The position numbers and the translations under genes are program-made. Of a DNA stretch of 64,000 bases, positions 26,158 to 34,409 are shown piece by piece. This DNA is from Mesorhizobium sp. WSM4313 (GTDB lineage Bacteria > Pseudomonadota > Alphaproteobacteria > Rhizobiales > Rhizobiaceae): the NCBI RefSeq assembly GCF_002294725.1, contig NZ_NSFT01000001.1, positions 434,001 through 498,000 on the forward strand. Direction: 5' to 3'. Below the pieces are notes generated by a model. That model ran no database searches. It had not been told where the DNA came from and saw only the letters and a program-made list of their open reading frames with translations. Every line of letters starts with the position of its first letter. The first letter of the stretch is position 1.

Positions 26158-26658
26158 TCAGCCGGCGTGATCGTCCGCGATCGGCTTCTGGTAAGTGAAG
26201 CCCATGTCCCACGGGAAGTAGATCCAGGTGTCCTGACTGACCTCAGTGACGAATGTGTCGACCAGCGGACGGCCCTTCGGCTTGGCATAGACCGTCGCGA
26301 AATGCGCCTTCGGCATCATCGCGCGCACTATGCCGGCCGTCTTGCCGGTATCGGTCAGGTCGTCGATGATCAGCACGCCGGCTCCGTCATCGGCGAGCAA
26401 CGGAGGCGAAATCTCCTTCAGGACCTGCAGCTGACCCTGGCTGGTGTAGTCATGATAGGAGGCGACGCACACCGTCTCGATGACGCGTATGCCGAGCTCG
26501 CGCGCGATGATGGCGGCGGGCACAAGGCCGCCACGCGTGATGCAGACGATCGCCTTCCATTGTCCCTTGTTGGCGCCGGACAGCCGCCAGGAAAGCGCGC
26601 GGGCGTCGCGGTGGAACTGGTCCCAGGAGACGGGAAAGGCTTTTTCGGGAAGGGACAT
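26158..26658 (-). CDS. gpt: Xanthine(-guanine) phosphoribosyltransferase
   Basis: Salvages xanthine and guanine to nucleotides using PRPP. 166 aa, with the PRPP-binding loop [14 protein letters not shown] (about residues 95-108), the cis-peptide [16 protein letters not shown] segment and the C-terminal TWIYFPWD that is characteristic of Gpt. ATG 26658 fits. It stands alone with its own spacer of about 260 bp upstream. Confidence 0.94.
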   Translation of the reverse strand: MSLPEKAFPVSWDQFHRDARALSWRLSGANKGQWKAIVCITRGGLVPAAIIARELGIRVIETVCVASYHDYTSQGQLQVLKEISPPLLADDGAGVLIIDDLTDTGKTAGIVRAMMPKAHFATVYAKPKGRPLVDTFVTEVSQDTWIYFPWDMGFTYQKPIADDHAG

Positions 26659-26893
26659 GTTCGCGCACTCCGCAAGCGCGCGCCATCAGCGCGCAGAAAC
26701 AATGGAATGCAGGCGGAATTAGCTGGAAAGCCTTGCTCTTGGCAAGGGACAGCGGATGGACGTCCCCGGATGATGTTTGACCATCGCAGGTGAGACAACC
26801 CTCGACTGAATTTCCGACGACCTTCCGCGGGAGACCGGGGGACCTCCGTTTGTAGAGCGCGACTGAGATATCATCGCGGACGAAGAACGGTGT

Positions 26894-26916
26894 CACGCTT
26901 TTTCCCAGAACTGCTC
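26894..26916 (+). repeat. Possible degenerate REP half-copy
   Basis: CACGCTTTTTCCCAGAACTGCTC resembles the right half of the dispersed repeat (CACACTTTTCCTGGAATTGCTC) with several mismatches. It lies just past the universal stress gene's stop. Weak call. Confidence 0.35.
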
Positions 26917-26921
26917 CGGCG

Positions 26922-27755
26922 TCACCGCGACAGGAAAGCGGCTACATTCGTGCTGCGCAGTACCGTGCGGGTAACGCCGCCGAACAGGAGCTGGCGCAGC
27001 CAGGAGTGGCTGTAGGCGCCGAGCACGAGCAGATCGGTGCCGGACTCGACCATCCTCGACTGGATGATGTCGTCGATCGCCGAGCCATCCGACTTCTGCA
27101 CCGAGACGCTGACATTGGCGCCGTGGCGCGACAGGGCGGCCGCGATCTCGGCGCCGGCCGCCTCGGGGGATTCGTCCAGGCTCTCGGGCGGATCGATGAC
27201 GAGAATGTCGGTCTTGTCGGCCTCGGCAATGAAGGGCAGGGCGTCGAAGGCCGCGCGGGCCGCTTCCTTGCTGCCGTTCCAGGCCAGCAACACACGCCTG
27301 AAGGTTGTCACCAGCGGGCCGTCATGCGGCACGACCAGCACCGGCCGGCCGGCATCGTAGACCAGCGTGTCGACATCGGCGCTCGGGTCGCCGCCGGTGT
27401 CACGCTGCGCGGCGATGATCAGATCGGCGGCGCGCACGCTCGATATGCCGGTCAGCGCGCTGTCGCCGGAAAAGCTCTCCAGGCTTCGCCATTCGAAGGA
27501 GAGGCCGGATTCCTCGATCCGCTTCAGGAAATAGGCCTGCAATTTGTCGGCGCGCTCCTTGTTCATCTCGGCCGAGACCTGCAGGAATTCGGTGTCGGGA
27601 AAGCCCGTGGCCGATGTGTAGGGCACGGGAAGCGCCTCGGCATGGATGCCGACGAGATGGCTCTCGAATCTTTCGGCAAGCGGAAGGGCGCAATCGAGCA
27701 CGCGCTCGGCGTCCTGTTCGTTCTGCAAAATGGCGACGATCGTCTTGAAGCGCAT
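26922..27755 (-). CDS. Universal stress protein, tandem UspA domains
   Basis: A 277-aa protein with two Usp folds: residues about 1-140 (MRFKTIVAILQNEQDAERVL) and 150-277 (RRVLLAWNGSKEAARAAFDA, then DLLVLGAYSHSWLRQLLFGG). The C-terminal ATP-binding glycine motif (G-2x-G-9x-G-S/T) is incomplete, as in UspE-like proteins, so nucleotide binding is uncertain. Usually induced by stress or growth arrest. It is divergent from nothing nearby; the CinA-like gene lies upstream on the same strand, 80 bp away. Confidence 0.9.
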   Translation of the reverse strand: MRFKTIVAILQNEQDAERVLDCALPLAERFESHLVGIHAEALPVPYTSATGFPDTEFLQVSAEMNKERADKLQAYFLKRIEESGLSFEWRSLESFSGDSALTGISSVRAADLIIAAQRDTGGDPSADVDTLVYDAGRPVLVVPHDGPLVTTFRRVLLAWNGSKEAARAAFDALPFIAEADKTDILVIDPPESLDESPEAAGAEIAAALSRHGANVSVSVQKSDGSAIDDIIQSRMVESGTDLLVLGAYSHSWLRQLLFGGVTRTVLRSTNVAAFLSR

Positions 27756-27835
27756 GGCTGGTCCCTCATTTGTTTACCCCGCGCATCTGCGCGGCAAGGG
27801 AACGCCTCAGCGCATTGACTGGTTCCAGCCGCGGA

Positions 27836-28576
27836 TCAGCCTGCCTCGGCCAAGCCCGCCACCATCGCCTCGACGTCCTTGCGCGCGGCCTCGAGCGCTT
27901 CCTCGCTGCGGGCGCGGACAACGAGCTCCGTCCAGAACTTGCCGTCGCCATATTTGGGATAGGAGCCGATGATGGTGCCTGGATGCGCCTTCTGGATCTC
28001 GGCCAGCGGCCCGCCGATCAGGCCCTCGCCGAAGGGGCAGTGCACCGTGGCCGACAACATTTTGGTGCCTGCCTTGAGCGTCGGCACCACATTGTCGAGC
28101 ATGGCCTGGAAGATCGACGGCACGCCGGCCATGACATGGACGTTGCCGATGCGGAAGCCCGGCGCGACCGAGACGGGATTGTCGATATGGTCGGCGCCGC
28201 GCGGCATGCGCGCCATGCGCTTGCGCGCTTCGGTGAACTCAATGCCGCGCCCGGCATAGCTTGCTTGGAGCAGCGCATAGGCCTTGGCGTCGTATTCGCA
28301 AGGCACGCCAAAGGCCTTGGCGACGGAGTCGGCGGTGATGTCGTCATGCGTCGGGCCGATGCCGCCGGTGGTAAAGACGTAGGTGTAGCGGGCGCGCACG
28401 GCATTCACCGCCGCAACGATCTCGTCTTCCTCGTCAAGGACGATGCGCACTTCCTTCAGGTCGATGCCGATCGCCGTCATGATATCGGCGAGATGGCCGA
28501 TGTTCTTGTCCTTGGTGCGGCCGGAGAGGATTTCGTCGCCGATGACGAGCATGGCGGCGGTGACGATTTCAGGCAT
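27836..28576 (-). CDS. CinA/MoaB-type molybdopterin-binding domain protein
   Basis: A 246-aa protein consisting of the N-terminal COG1058 domain of competence/damage-inducible protein CinA, without the amidase part. It has AAMLVIGDEILSGRTKDKN and FTTGGIGPTHDDITADSVAK, the nucleotide/cofactor-binding core of the MoCF fold. Some relatives are ADP-ribose or FAD pyrophosphatases; the role here is open. ATG 28576, with GGAG seven bases before, is preferred over an in-frame TTG at 28594. It is divergent from the alpha/beta hydrolase. Confidence 0.9.
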   Translation of the reverse strand: MPEIVTAAMLVIGDEILSGRTKDKNIGHLADIMTAIGIDLKEVRIVLDEEDEIVAAVNAVRARYTYVFTTGGIGPTHDDITADSVAKAFGVPCEYDAKAYALLQASYAGRGIEFTEARKRMARMPRGADHIDNPVSVAPGFRIGNVHVMAGVPSIFQAMLDNVVPTLKAGTKMLSATVHCPFGEGLIGGPLAEIQKAHPGTIIGSYPKYGDGKFWTELVVRARSEEALEAARKDVEAMVAGLAEAG

Positions 28577-28705
28577 GGCGGGCTCCGGCAGCAAAGGTCG
28601 CCTGAGATAACGCGGCCCGCGGCCGGCCGCAATGCGAAAGCCGGATCAGTGCTTGTGGCGGCGGCCGTTGCGGATATGGTGCGGTCGGTCGCCTGGGGTG
28701 AAAAC

Positions 28706-29674
28706 ATGCTGATGTCTTTTGTCCTGTGGTTGCTCGTCGGCTTGCTCGTCGCGGCGGCGCTTGCCGTGCTGGCCGTGACAGTTGCGACCTGGCGGATTGC
28801 GGCAAAGGCCGAAAGACTGGTGCCGGCTTGCGGCAAATTCGTCGAGATCGACGGCAACCGCATCCACTATGTGGAAGAGGGCGACGGCAGGCCGATCGTC
28901 TTTGTGCACGGGCTGGGCGCTCAACTCCACCACTTCCGCCAGACGCTGTTCGGCCGCTTCGGTCCTGGCTACCGGCTGATCGCCCTCGACCGGCCGGGCT
29001 CGGGCTATTCAGTTCGGGCGAGCGGGGCCACCGGCCGGCTGCCCGAGCAGGCTGATATCGTGCGGCGCTTCATCGAGGAATTGCGTCTGGAGCGGCCTTT
29101 GGTCGTCGGCCATTCGCTCGGCGGGGCCATCGCGCTTGCGCTGGCGACCGGCCATCCGACAGCGATTTCCGGCATCGCGCTGCTCTCGCCGCTGACGCAT
29201 CAGGAAGCGAGGGGGCGTCAGGGATTTGACCTGCTCTATGTTCCGTCACGGCTGCTGCGCCGTGTCCTGGCCTATACGGTGGCGATACCGCTCAGCCTCC
29301 GTTACGCGCAGCCGACGCTGCAGTTCATTTTCGCGCCGCAAGCGGTTCCGGCAGACTACATCATCGGCGGCGGCGGATGGCTTGTGCTGCGTCCGTCCCA
29401 CTATTTCGCCACGTCCACCGACGTCGTGGCCGTGGAACGGGATCTTGGCGAAATCGAACGGTCTTACCGCGAAATTGCGATGCCGGCAGGCATTCTGTTC
29501 GGCACCGGCGACCAGGTGATCGGCGAGGCGGTCCATGGCCAACCGATGCTGGACAAGATCGACGGCCTCGACTTTGAGCGGATCGAAGGCCTGGGCCACA
29601 TGCCGCAATTTACGGACCCTGAACGGGTCGTCGCCTTCGTCCAGCGTATCGCCGCGCGCGCTTTCGCGCATTGA
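28706..29674 (+). CDS. Membrane-anchored alpha/beta hydrolase
   Basis: 322 aa. A single N-terminal hydrophobic helix (about residues 3-25) anchors an alpha/beta-hydrolase domain. The domain has FVHGLGAQLHHFRQ (oxyanion region), nucleophile VVGHSLGGAIAL, acid in FGTGDQVIG and the final histidine in EGLGHMPQF. Substrate unknown. I chose ATG 28706; an in-frame ATG at 28676 would add ten residues. It partly faces the CinA-like gene across a 129-bp gap. Confidence 0.86.
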   Translation: MLMSFVLWLLVGLLVAAALAVLAVTVATWRIAAKAERLVPACGKFVEIDGNRIHYVEEGDGRPIVFVHGLGAQLHHFRQTLFGRFGPGYRLIALDRPGSGYSVRASGATGRLPEQADIVRRFIEELRLERPLVVGHSLGGAIALALATGHPTAISGIALLSPLTHQEARGRQGFDLLYVPSRLLRRVLAYTVAIPLSLRYAQPTLQFIFAPQAVPADYIIGGGGWLVLRPSHYFATSTDVVAVERDLGEIERSYREIAMPAGILFGTGDQVIGEAVHGQPMLDKIDGLDFERIEGLGHMPQFTDPERVVAFVQRIAARAFAH

Positions 29675-29851
29675 CCGCAATTGACCTTGGCGGGGGGCTC
29701 GCGGCTCTTCACGCAGCGTCACGCAAATGTGTCGGACATTCTGTCCTACCCGGAATTTCCAGAGGAACCTTCGCACCCAACCCAGGGTTTCGTTGGTGTC
29801 GCCAGGGCCTTGGCGCCCGTTTTTTTGGCGATCAAGAGAATGGAGAATCCA

Positions 29852-30124
29852 ATGATTACAAGACTCATTGCAGCTTCGGCGCTGGTGCTGGCCATGGGTG
29901 GCGCAGCCATGGCGCAGTCATCCGATGACTGGTGGTGGTGGCACCGCGATCATCGTCCCGACACGAGCCAGCAGGTAGATCCTTATATCACAGGCAGCAT
30001 CAATGGCGGCTCCGGGCTGACCACCTATGGCCATACCGGTGGCATGGGGCCGTGCGCCCACAACACACCCGGTCCGGATGCCAACTCGCAACAGAACGTC
30101 AACGATAACTACTGCGGTAAGTAG
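29852..30124 (+). CDS. Small secreted protein, Trp/His-rich
   Basis: 90 aa with a clear signal peptide (MITRLIAASALVLAMGGAAMA, cut before QSSDD). The mature ~69 residues are rich in Trp, His, Asp, Gly and Asn, beginning SSDDWWWWHRDHRPD and later GPCAHNTPGPDAN and NDNYCGK with two cysteines. Small rhizobial periplasmic proteins of this kind (with PYITGSI and a C-terminal NDNYCGK) recur in related genomes, from memory, but no function is known. The start follows a GGAG site. A Trp/His cluster could bind metal; that is speculation. Confidence 0.8.
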   Translation: MITRLIAASALVLAMGGAAMAQSSDDWWWWHRDHRPDTSQQVDPYITGSINGGSGLTTYGHTGGMGPCAHNTPGPDANSQQNVNDNYCGK

Positions 30125-30193
30125 TGCCGCATAGCCACCAGCGGCCGGTGCGAGGCCTTCCGGCTTCGCCGGTCGCGGGCGGTTCCAACTCGC

Positions 30194-30433
30194 CTAGTCG
30201 GAGACTTCGGTTTGCGGGCGGTCGCGGCCGTCGGCGAGTTCGTCGTGCCACGTGCCTTCGGCGTCCTCATATTGGATGCCGTCGGTGGTACCGGCAACCT
30301 GCTGTTCGGACGAGGCGATCTCGGCGGCGCGCAGCGCCTCCTGGTGCGTGCGGAAAGTCTCGGAAAATGTCGAGCCGACCTTGTAGGCCCAGCCGCCATC
30401 ATGCTCGACGATCTTGTAAGTCAGCTTCGCCAT
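30194..30433 (-). CDS. DUF2188 family protein
   Basis: A 79-aa protein with the DUF2188 pattern: VEHDGGWAYKVGSTFSETF, then THQEALRAAEIASSEQ and a charged tail. Function unknown. ATG 30433 has a strong GGAGG site. The DUF982 gene ends 25 bp upstream on the same strand, so the two small genes are likely co-transcribed. Confidence 0.88.
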   Translation of the reverse strand: MAKLTYKIVEHDGGWAYKVGSTFSETFRTHQEALRAAEIASSEQQVAGTTDGIQYEDAEGTWHDELADGRDRPQTEVSD

Positions 30434-30458
30434 GGAATCCTCCGGTTAAGAAGCGTGC

Positions 30459-30737
30459 TCAGTGCAGCTTTCCGTCGGGCAGCCTGTCTTCGGGAACCAG
30501 AACTTCCGATTCCCTGGCTGCCTCGACAAGGGCGCGACGCGCGTCCGCTGTCGAACGATAACCTTCCAGCGCTTTGAGGCAAGTGTCGAGAGCATAACGA
30601 TGGCGATCGCCGCGATTGAGCGGCCAAACGGTCATCAGGCACTCGGCGGCCTCGCGGGTGCTGCTTATCTGGCGGTATTTGCCGACATGGCCGAGCTCGA
30701 CCACCACCGGCTTTTCAAAGGGTTTGTTGTCCATCAT
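30459..30737 (-). CDS. DUF982 family protein
   Basis: A 92-aa protein of a rhizobia-restricted family (DUF982), often in many copies per genome. Visible pattern: KPVVVELGHVGKYRQISSTREAAECLM, then WPLNRGDRHRYALDTCLKALEG and ARRALVEAARES. Function unknown. Starts possible at 30737 or 30734 (MMDNK), with a TTG further up. Confidence 0.88.
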   Translation of the reverse strand: MMDNKPFEKPVVVELGHVGKYRQISSTREAAECLMTVWPLNRGDRHRYALDTCLKALEGYRSTADARRALVEAARESEVLVPEDRLPDGKLH

Positions 30738-30834
30738 GGCCGCCAACGTAAAGCGGCCAAATTGGTTGCAGTTGTGGCGAGGATCCTGCGCCCAAACGTC
30801 TCAGGACCCGGCCGATTTCCGATTTTGTTGTGAC

Positions 30835-30901
30835 GCAATTCGGACGGAAAGCCACGGCGAAGCCGCCGAGGCTGACCGTGTCACACTTTCCCTGGAATTG
30901 C
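30835..30901 (+). repeat. REP-like palindrome, copy 2, with internal insertion
   Basis: GCAATT-CGGACGGAAAGCC at the left and CACACTTTCCCTGGAATTGC at the right match the element at 58853-58895. About 25 extra bases (GGCGAAGCCGCC and neighbours) lie between the halves and form a hairpin of their own. The right end stops one base before the stop codon of the old yellow enzyme gene, so it may act as its 3' transcript structure. Confidence 0.7.
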
Positions 30902-30902
30902 T

Positions 30903-32006
30903 TTAGCCGGCGGCCTTCATCCAATGCCGCATCGTCGTCACCGAACGTGCCAGCTGCGGCGCGGGATGGATTTCCTCGCCGAAGGCGGCGGCCGCGCGCC
31001 AGCCCCAGCGCGGGTCGGCGAGGAATGCGCGCGCCAGCGCCACCATGTCGGCACGGCCGTCGGCGACGATCGCCTCGGCCTGGCTCGGATCATCGATCAG
31101 CCCCACGGCGCGCGTCGGAATGCCGGCGCCGTTGCGCACGGCCTCCGCCAGATGCACCTGGTAGCCGGGACCGGGCGGCACCTGCTGCAGGGGCGAATTG
31201 CCGCCGCTGGAGCAGCAGATATAGGCGATGCCCTCGGCCTTCAGCGCTTTGGCCACCTCGATTGCGTCCTCGATGTCGAAACCGCCTTCGACCCATTCCT
31301 TAACCGAAAGGCGCGCCCCCAGCATCATGGACGGGACGGCCTTTTTCACCGCCCTGGCGATTTCGAGAGCGAAGCGCATGCGGTTTTCCAGCGACCCGCC
31401 CCAACGGTCGGTACGCTGGTTGGAGAGCGGCGAGAGGAACTGGAAGATCAGATAGCCATGCGCGGCGTGCAGTTCGGCAAAGTCGAAGCCGGCCCGTTCG
31501 GCGCGCACGGCCGATTGCGCAAAACGTGCAATGAGCTCCAGGATCTCGTCCTCCTCCAACGCATGCGGCACGTTCCAGCCCGTGTCGTAGGCGATGGCCG
31601 AGGCAGAAACCGTCTGCCAGGGATCTTCGCCCGGCTGCAGCGGACCGCCGCCTTCCCAGGGTTTGCGGTTGGAGGCCTTGCGGCCGGCATGGGCAAGCTG
31701 GACACCGAATTTCGTGGCGGGCGCGGCGACGCGCCTGGCGGCGTCGAGCGTACGCTTCGCGGCCGCCTCGTTGTCGTCCGAATAAAGGCCGAGGCAGCCA
31801 TGCGAGATGCGCCCGCGTCGCTCGACATCGGTCATCTCGACGGTCACCATGCCGGCGCCCGACATTGCCAAGTTCATCCAGTGATGGAGATGCCAATCGC
31901 TGGCCGAGCCGTCCTCGGCCGAGTACTGGCACATGGGGGCAACCGCGATGCGGTTGGGGAAGGTGAGGCCGCCGAGGGTGATCGGCTGGAAAAGCGATGA
32001 CGTCAT
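30903..32006 (-). CDS. NADH:flavin oxidoreductase (YqjM-like old yellow enzyme)
   Basis: A 367-aa FMN-dependent ene-reductase reducing activated C=C bonds. It shows FPNRIAVAPMCQYSA (Cys of the thermophilic-like subgroup), QLAHAGRKAS, ELHAAHGYLIFQFLSPLSN (catalytic His pair region) and RTDRWGGSLENR. The thermophilic-like/YqjM subgroup is indicated by the cysteine and the length. It is convergent with the DUF982 side and divergent from nudK. Confidence 0.93.
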   Translation of the reverse strand: MTSSLFQPITLGGLTFPNRIAVAPMCQYSAEDGSASDWHLHHWMNLAMSGAGMVTVEMTDVERRGRISHGCLGLYSDDNEAAAKRTLDAARRVAAPATKFGVQLAHAGRKASNRKPWEGGGPLQPGEDPWQTVSASAIAYDTGWNVPHALEEDEILELIARFAQSAVRAERAGFDFAELHAAHGYLIFQFLSPLSNQRTDRWGGSLENRMRFALEIARAVKKAVPSMMLGARLSVKEWVEGGFDIEDAIEVAKALKAEGIAYICCSSGGNSPLQQVPPGPGYQVHLAEAVRNGAGIPTRAVGLIDDPSQAEAIVADGRADMVALARAFLADPRWGWRAAAAFGEEIHPAPQLARSVTTMRHWMKAAG

Positions 32007-32195
32007 GTGAAACGGGCTCCTGGAGAGATACCGCTATCTAGGCAGTCGCGACGCGACGCGCCAGACACGAGCCGGTGAGACTCCCCCGCTGGACCAATCG
32101 GTTTCGAGGCCAGTCGGATACCAGGCCAGTCGGTTTCCTGGATTGCCTGCGACACCTTTCACCGCTACGCCTTTGCGACCAATACGGAGGTCGTC

Positions 32196-32774
32196 ATGGA
32201 AGATCGCATTCGCATCCGTTCGCAGGAGGTCCTTTCGGACGACTGGGCGGTGCTGAAGAAGACAGTGCTCGACTATCGCCGCCGCGACGGGCGATGGGAG
32301 ACGCAGACCCGCCAGACCTACGATCGCGGCGACGGCGCCGTGATCCTGCCCTTCGATCCGCAGCGCTCGACCGTCCTCCTGGTGCGTCAATTCCGCTTCC
32401 CGGCTTACGCCGTAGGCCACCACGAGCCGCTGATCGAGGCTTGCGCCGGCTTGCTCGACGAGAACGATCCCGAAACCGCCATCCGCAAGGAAGCGGAAGA
32501 GGAACTGGGTTATCACCTGAAGGATGTCGAGCGGCTGTTTTCGCCGTTCATGAGCCCGGGCAGCGTGACGGAGCGGCTCTGGTTCTTCACCGCGCGCTAT
32601 TCGCCGGCCGACCGTATTTCCGACGGCGGCGGTGCGCCGGAAGAAGGCGAGGACATCGAGGTTCTGGAAATGCCCTTGGACGAGGCGCTGGCCGGCATCG
32701 CCGACGGCCGCATCGTCGATGCCAAGACGATTATTCTGATTCAGCATTTGAAGCTCAACCCGATGAAAGGTTGA
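32196..32774 (+). CDS. nudK: NudK-like NUDIX pyrophosphatase (GDP-mannose type)
   Basis: A 192-aa NUDIX protein of the ADP-ribose/GDP-mannose pyrophosphatase group. It begins with a beta-rich dimerisation domain (QTRQTYDRGDGAVILPFD), then LVRQFRFPAY and the modified NUDIX box GLLDENDPETAIRKEAEEEL (about residues 85-104), and ends with the DAKTIILIQHLK helix of NudK. ATG 32196 follows GGAGG. Substrate assignment is by resemblance only. Confidence 0.88.
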   Translation: MEDRIRIRSQEVLSDDWAVLKKTVLDYRRRDGRWETQTRQTYDRGDGAVILPFDPQRSTVLLVRQFRFPAYAVGHHEPLIEACAGLLDENDPETAIRKEAEEELGYHLKDVERLFSPFMSPGSVTERLWFFTARYSPADRISDGGGAPEEGEDIEVLEMPLDEALAGIADGRIVDAKTIILIQHLKLNPMKG

Positions 32775-32852
32775 GCCGATTGCGGTTGGAGGTGGCCTGC
32801 CATCCGAAGCTCCTCCTTCGCCAAGGCTTCGGAGGACTCGAGCGAAGGGTGG

Positions 32853-32935
32853 TGCGGACGACGGGAATCGAACCCGTACGATCAGAGATCGAGGGATTTT
32901 AAGTCCCTTGCGTCTACCAATTCCGCCACGTCCGC
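32853..32935 (-). tRNA. tRNA-Leu (anticodon UAA)
   Basis: Read on the minus strand the 83-nt sequence folds as a class II tRNA. Acceptor GCGGACG pairs with CGTCCGC; the D-arm is GCGGAATTGGTAGACGC; the anticodon loop is CTTAAAA on stem GGGA/TCCC, giving UAA; a long variable arm CGAT-CTCTG-ATCG, typical of leucine tRNAs, follows; and the T-arm is ACGGG-TTCGATT-CCCGT. CCA is not encoded. Confidence 0.96.
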
Positions 32936-33124
32936 AGGCGAGCCCTTTTCAGATGCCAGATATGAGCCGTCAAGCCATGTTTCGGATCGGCCGCGCTTTG
33001 TGCCGCCGTCCGGCCCGGTCTCAAGTGCAGATTTAATATTAGTGATATTTAAAATGCCAACTTCTCCGAACTGATCCCATTAGCCTTTATGTGCGAGTCT
33101 ATGGCCGGCTTTGATGGTGGAACC

Positions 33125-33352
33125 ATGCGTGGGCCAGGCTGGATCAGGGGACTGCGGGAGGAGGAGGCGCGGCAGCTGCGCAGGGAGATCGGTCGGCTCG
33201 AACGAGGGCTGATCGAAGCCGCCAATTCGAAGGCCAAATGGAACCTGCACGAGGTCGCGCACACGTTGCGCTGGCAAAAGGCCCGGCTGCGGCGGCTGGA
33301 GGAGTGCCTCGAGGCCATGCCTGAAGGAAAGATGGCTTCGGACCGGTCTTGA
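33125..33352 (+). CDS. Small charged helical protein, hypothetical
   Basis: 75 aa. Nearly all of it is predicted helix with heptad-like Leu/Arg/Glu spacing (LREEEARQLRREIGRLERGL, later TLRWQKARLRRLEECLEAM), so it is probably a coiled coil. No family recognised. Start 33125 has a GGTGG ribosome site; an upstream ATG at 33089 is in frame. An AT-rich stretch at 33025-33055 could be its promoter. Coding status is moderately likely. Confidence 0.5.
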   Translation: MRGPGWIRGLREEEARQLRREIGRLERGLIEAANSKAKWNLHEVAHTLRWQKARLRRLEECLEAMPEGKMASDRS

Positions 33353-33583
33353 CCGTTCAGCCAAGCATGTCCGCTAGGCGGGGCAGGGCGGTGGGAAAGT
33401 GGCGCGATCACGCTATTACGGCCTGCCATGGGACCGCTAATGTTTGCGCCGTGGCGGATCGATCCGCCGAGGCCGGCGTCTATCAGGCCCCTACCCATTC
33501 CCCCGCCCCCTGCGGGCGCCGGCCACCCTGAATTTTCAAGACATGCGAGAGGGGTGTTGCGCATCGTCGCGGTGGCGCAAACC

Positions 33584-34249
33584 CTAGAATTTATAGCTGA
33601 AATTCACGCCCAGCGTCTGCAGCTTCACGTCCTGGTCGCGGTCGGCGAAGGTGTCCGGCGCATCGAAATGCTCCTTGCCGAAATCGTAGTAGCGGTATTG
33701 CGCGCCGACGACGACATTGTTGGTGAAGGCATAGTCGACGCCGGCGCCGAGCGTCCAGCCGGTGCTGGTGTGGGTTTGGGCAAAGGCCGTGCCTGCTGCC
33801 TGCGAGGTCTCGATGCCAGCGAAAGCGACGCCGCCGATGCCGTAGATCAGCACGCGATCCGTGGCGTAGCCGGCCTTGGCATCGATCGATCCGAACCATT
33901 TGATGTCGGTGCCGAATGTGTTTGCCGGGCCGGCCTCGGCGGTGCCGTCGATCGAGGCGTAGTTAAGATCGGCCTCGGCGCCGATCACAGCCTGGTCGAA
34001 CTGCCAGAGCCCCGCGACATGGCCGCCGACGAAACCGCCGTCGATGTCGGGCTTGACCGAAAACGGACCGCCATCGTTGCCGCTGATGTCGGAGCGGCCC
34101 CAGCCATAGCCGGCCTGCAGGCCGGCGTAATAGCCGGTCCAGTCGAAGCCGGCTGCGGTCATCGGCAGATCAGCCCCCAGATCCGCCGCCCAAGCGGAGC
34201 CGGACAGCAGGACAAGAAAACCGGCACTGGCAAGCGTCAGTCGACGCAT
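33584..34249 (-). CDS. Outer-membrane beta-barrel protein (Omp25/RopB-like)
   Basis: 221 aa. A signal peptide (MRRLTLASAGFLVLLSGSAWA, then ADLGADL) precedes an eight-stranded beta-barrel of the Omp25/Omp31 type. The barrel shows DWTGYYAGLQAGYGWG near the start, repeated aromatic/Gly strands (GGFVGGHVAGLWQF, GSIDAKAGYATDRVLIYGIG) and a terminal strand ending in Phe (LGVNFSYKF), the outer-membrane insertion signal. Likely a structural porin-like surface protein. The start at 34249 is set by the signal peptide; longer frames add nothing. Confidence 0.93.
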   Translation of the reverse strand: MRRLTLASAGFLVLLSGSAWAADLGADLPMTAAGFDWTGYYAGLQAGYGWGRSDISGNDGGPFSVKPDIDGGFVGGHVAGLWQFDQAVIGAEADLNYASIDGTAEAGPANTFGTDIKWFGSIDAKAGYATDRVLIYGIGGVAFAGIETSQAAGTAFAQTHTSTGWTLGAGVDYAFTNNVVVGAQYRYYDFGKEHFDAPDTFADRDQDVKLQTLGVNFSYKF

Positions 34250-34409
34250 CGATCGCTCCGAAATGGCGGTTTCGAACGACTCCTCGAAGTAGACTAGCCC
34301 CATTCGCCGCGAAACGGAATTGCATCTCTGCAACAGTGGTTTACGACCTGACGCTCTGGCTCCGGACGCCGACATTTGCCAAAGTAACCTACGCAGAGGA
34401 CTCAAGCCC

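Noticed and set aside
27770..29674. 634-codon frame ending in the alpha/beta hydrolase
   Set aside because: The first ~310 residues lie antisense to the CinA-like gene and have shadow composition.
32853..32935. tRNA-Leu as an integration site
   Set aside because: No integrase and no duplicated 3' end of the tRNA nearby.
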